Assembly (NCBI GenBank): GCA_937919015.1
Contig: CALFPN010000126.1
Location: 1 to 5,660 of the forward strand
Source: an uncultured Clostridia bacterium
Lineage (GTDB): Bacteria > Bacillota > Clostridia > Lachnospirales > Anaerotignaceae
Length of the DNA: 5,660 bases
Direction of reading: 5' to 3'
Position numbers and translations under genes: made by a program. The notes under the pieces are model-generated. The model saw only the letters and a program-made list of their open reading frames with translations. It did no database searches and was not told where the DNA came from. This document shows, one piece after another, positions 5,658 to 5,660 of the stretch. Each line of letters begins with the position of its first letter. Position 1 is the stretch's first letter.

Positions 5658-5660
5658 TAG

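Noticed and set aside
5599..5660. WalR-type repeats upstream of walR itself
   Set aside because: TGTAG and TGTAT occur near 5630-5640, but they are about 8 bases apart instead of 11, so they do not fit the operator pattern.

Overview
The window is a single-strand gene block: all five genes lie on the minus strand and read from high to low coordinates. In transcription order they are an OmpR-family response regulator (walR/yycF type, 4900-5598), its sensor histidine kinase (walK/yycG type, 3083-4879), a small secreted protein of unknown function (2425-2853), a YycH-like protein (969-2381) and a YycI-like protein (89-949). This is the WalRK cell-wall homeostasis locus of Firmicutes. The moderate base composition, strong purine-rich Shine-Dalgarno sites, a WalK with one extracellular loop and the presence of both YycH and YycI fit a Gram-positive Firmicute. 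The extra gene and the divergence from the Bacillus/Staphylococcus proteins suggest a member of the Clostridia, but I cannot name a genus from the sequence.

Layout: a TATAAT box sits at the right edge, about 54 bases upstream of walR, and its -35 would lie outside the window. walR and walK are 20 bases apart and are presumably co-transcribed. A 229-base gap follows (2854-3082), the only sizeable non-coding stretch. It is unusually structured. It holds four TGTAA half-sites on the minus strand at an exact 11-base period (2985-3023), a perfect TATAAT box 10 bases further downstream (2969-2974), a nested inverted repeat at the start of the predicted leader (2899-2956), and a very strong ribosome binding site (2859-2869). 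The small secreted gene, yycH and yycI follow with gaps of 43 and 19 bases. The last 88 bases (1-88) hold no recognisable gene; the yycJ/walJ gene often found next would have to start beyond the window.

How it may work: WalK senses an envelope signal and phosphorylates WalR. YycH and YycI, each with one N-terminal membrane helix and a large extracytoplasmic part, are known in Bacillus and Staphylococcus to bind and tune WalK. The 11-base repeat closely matches the published WalR recognition pattern (TGTWAH-N5-TGTWAH) and is placed as an OmpR-family activator site would be. My main inference is that WalR controls an internal promoter for its own accessory proteins, including a secreted Ig-like protein not part of the classical Bacillus/Staphylococcus operon. 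That would make a feedback loop built into the locus.
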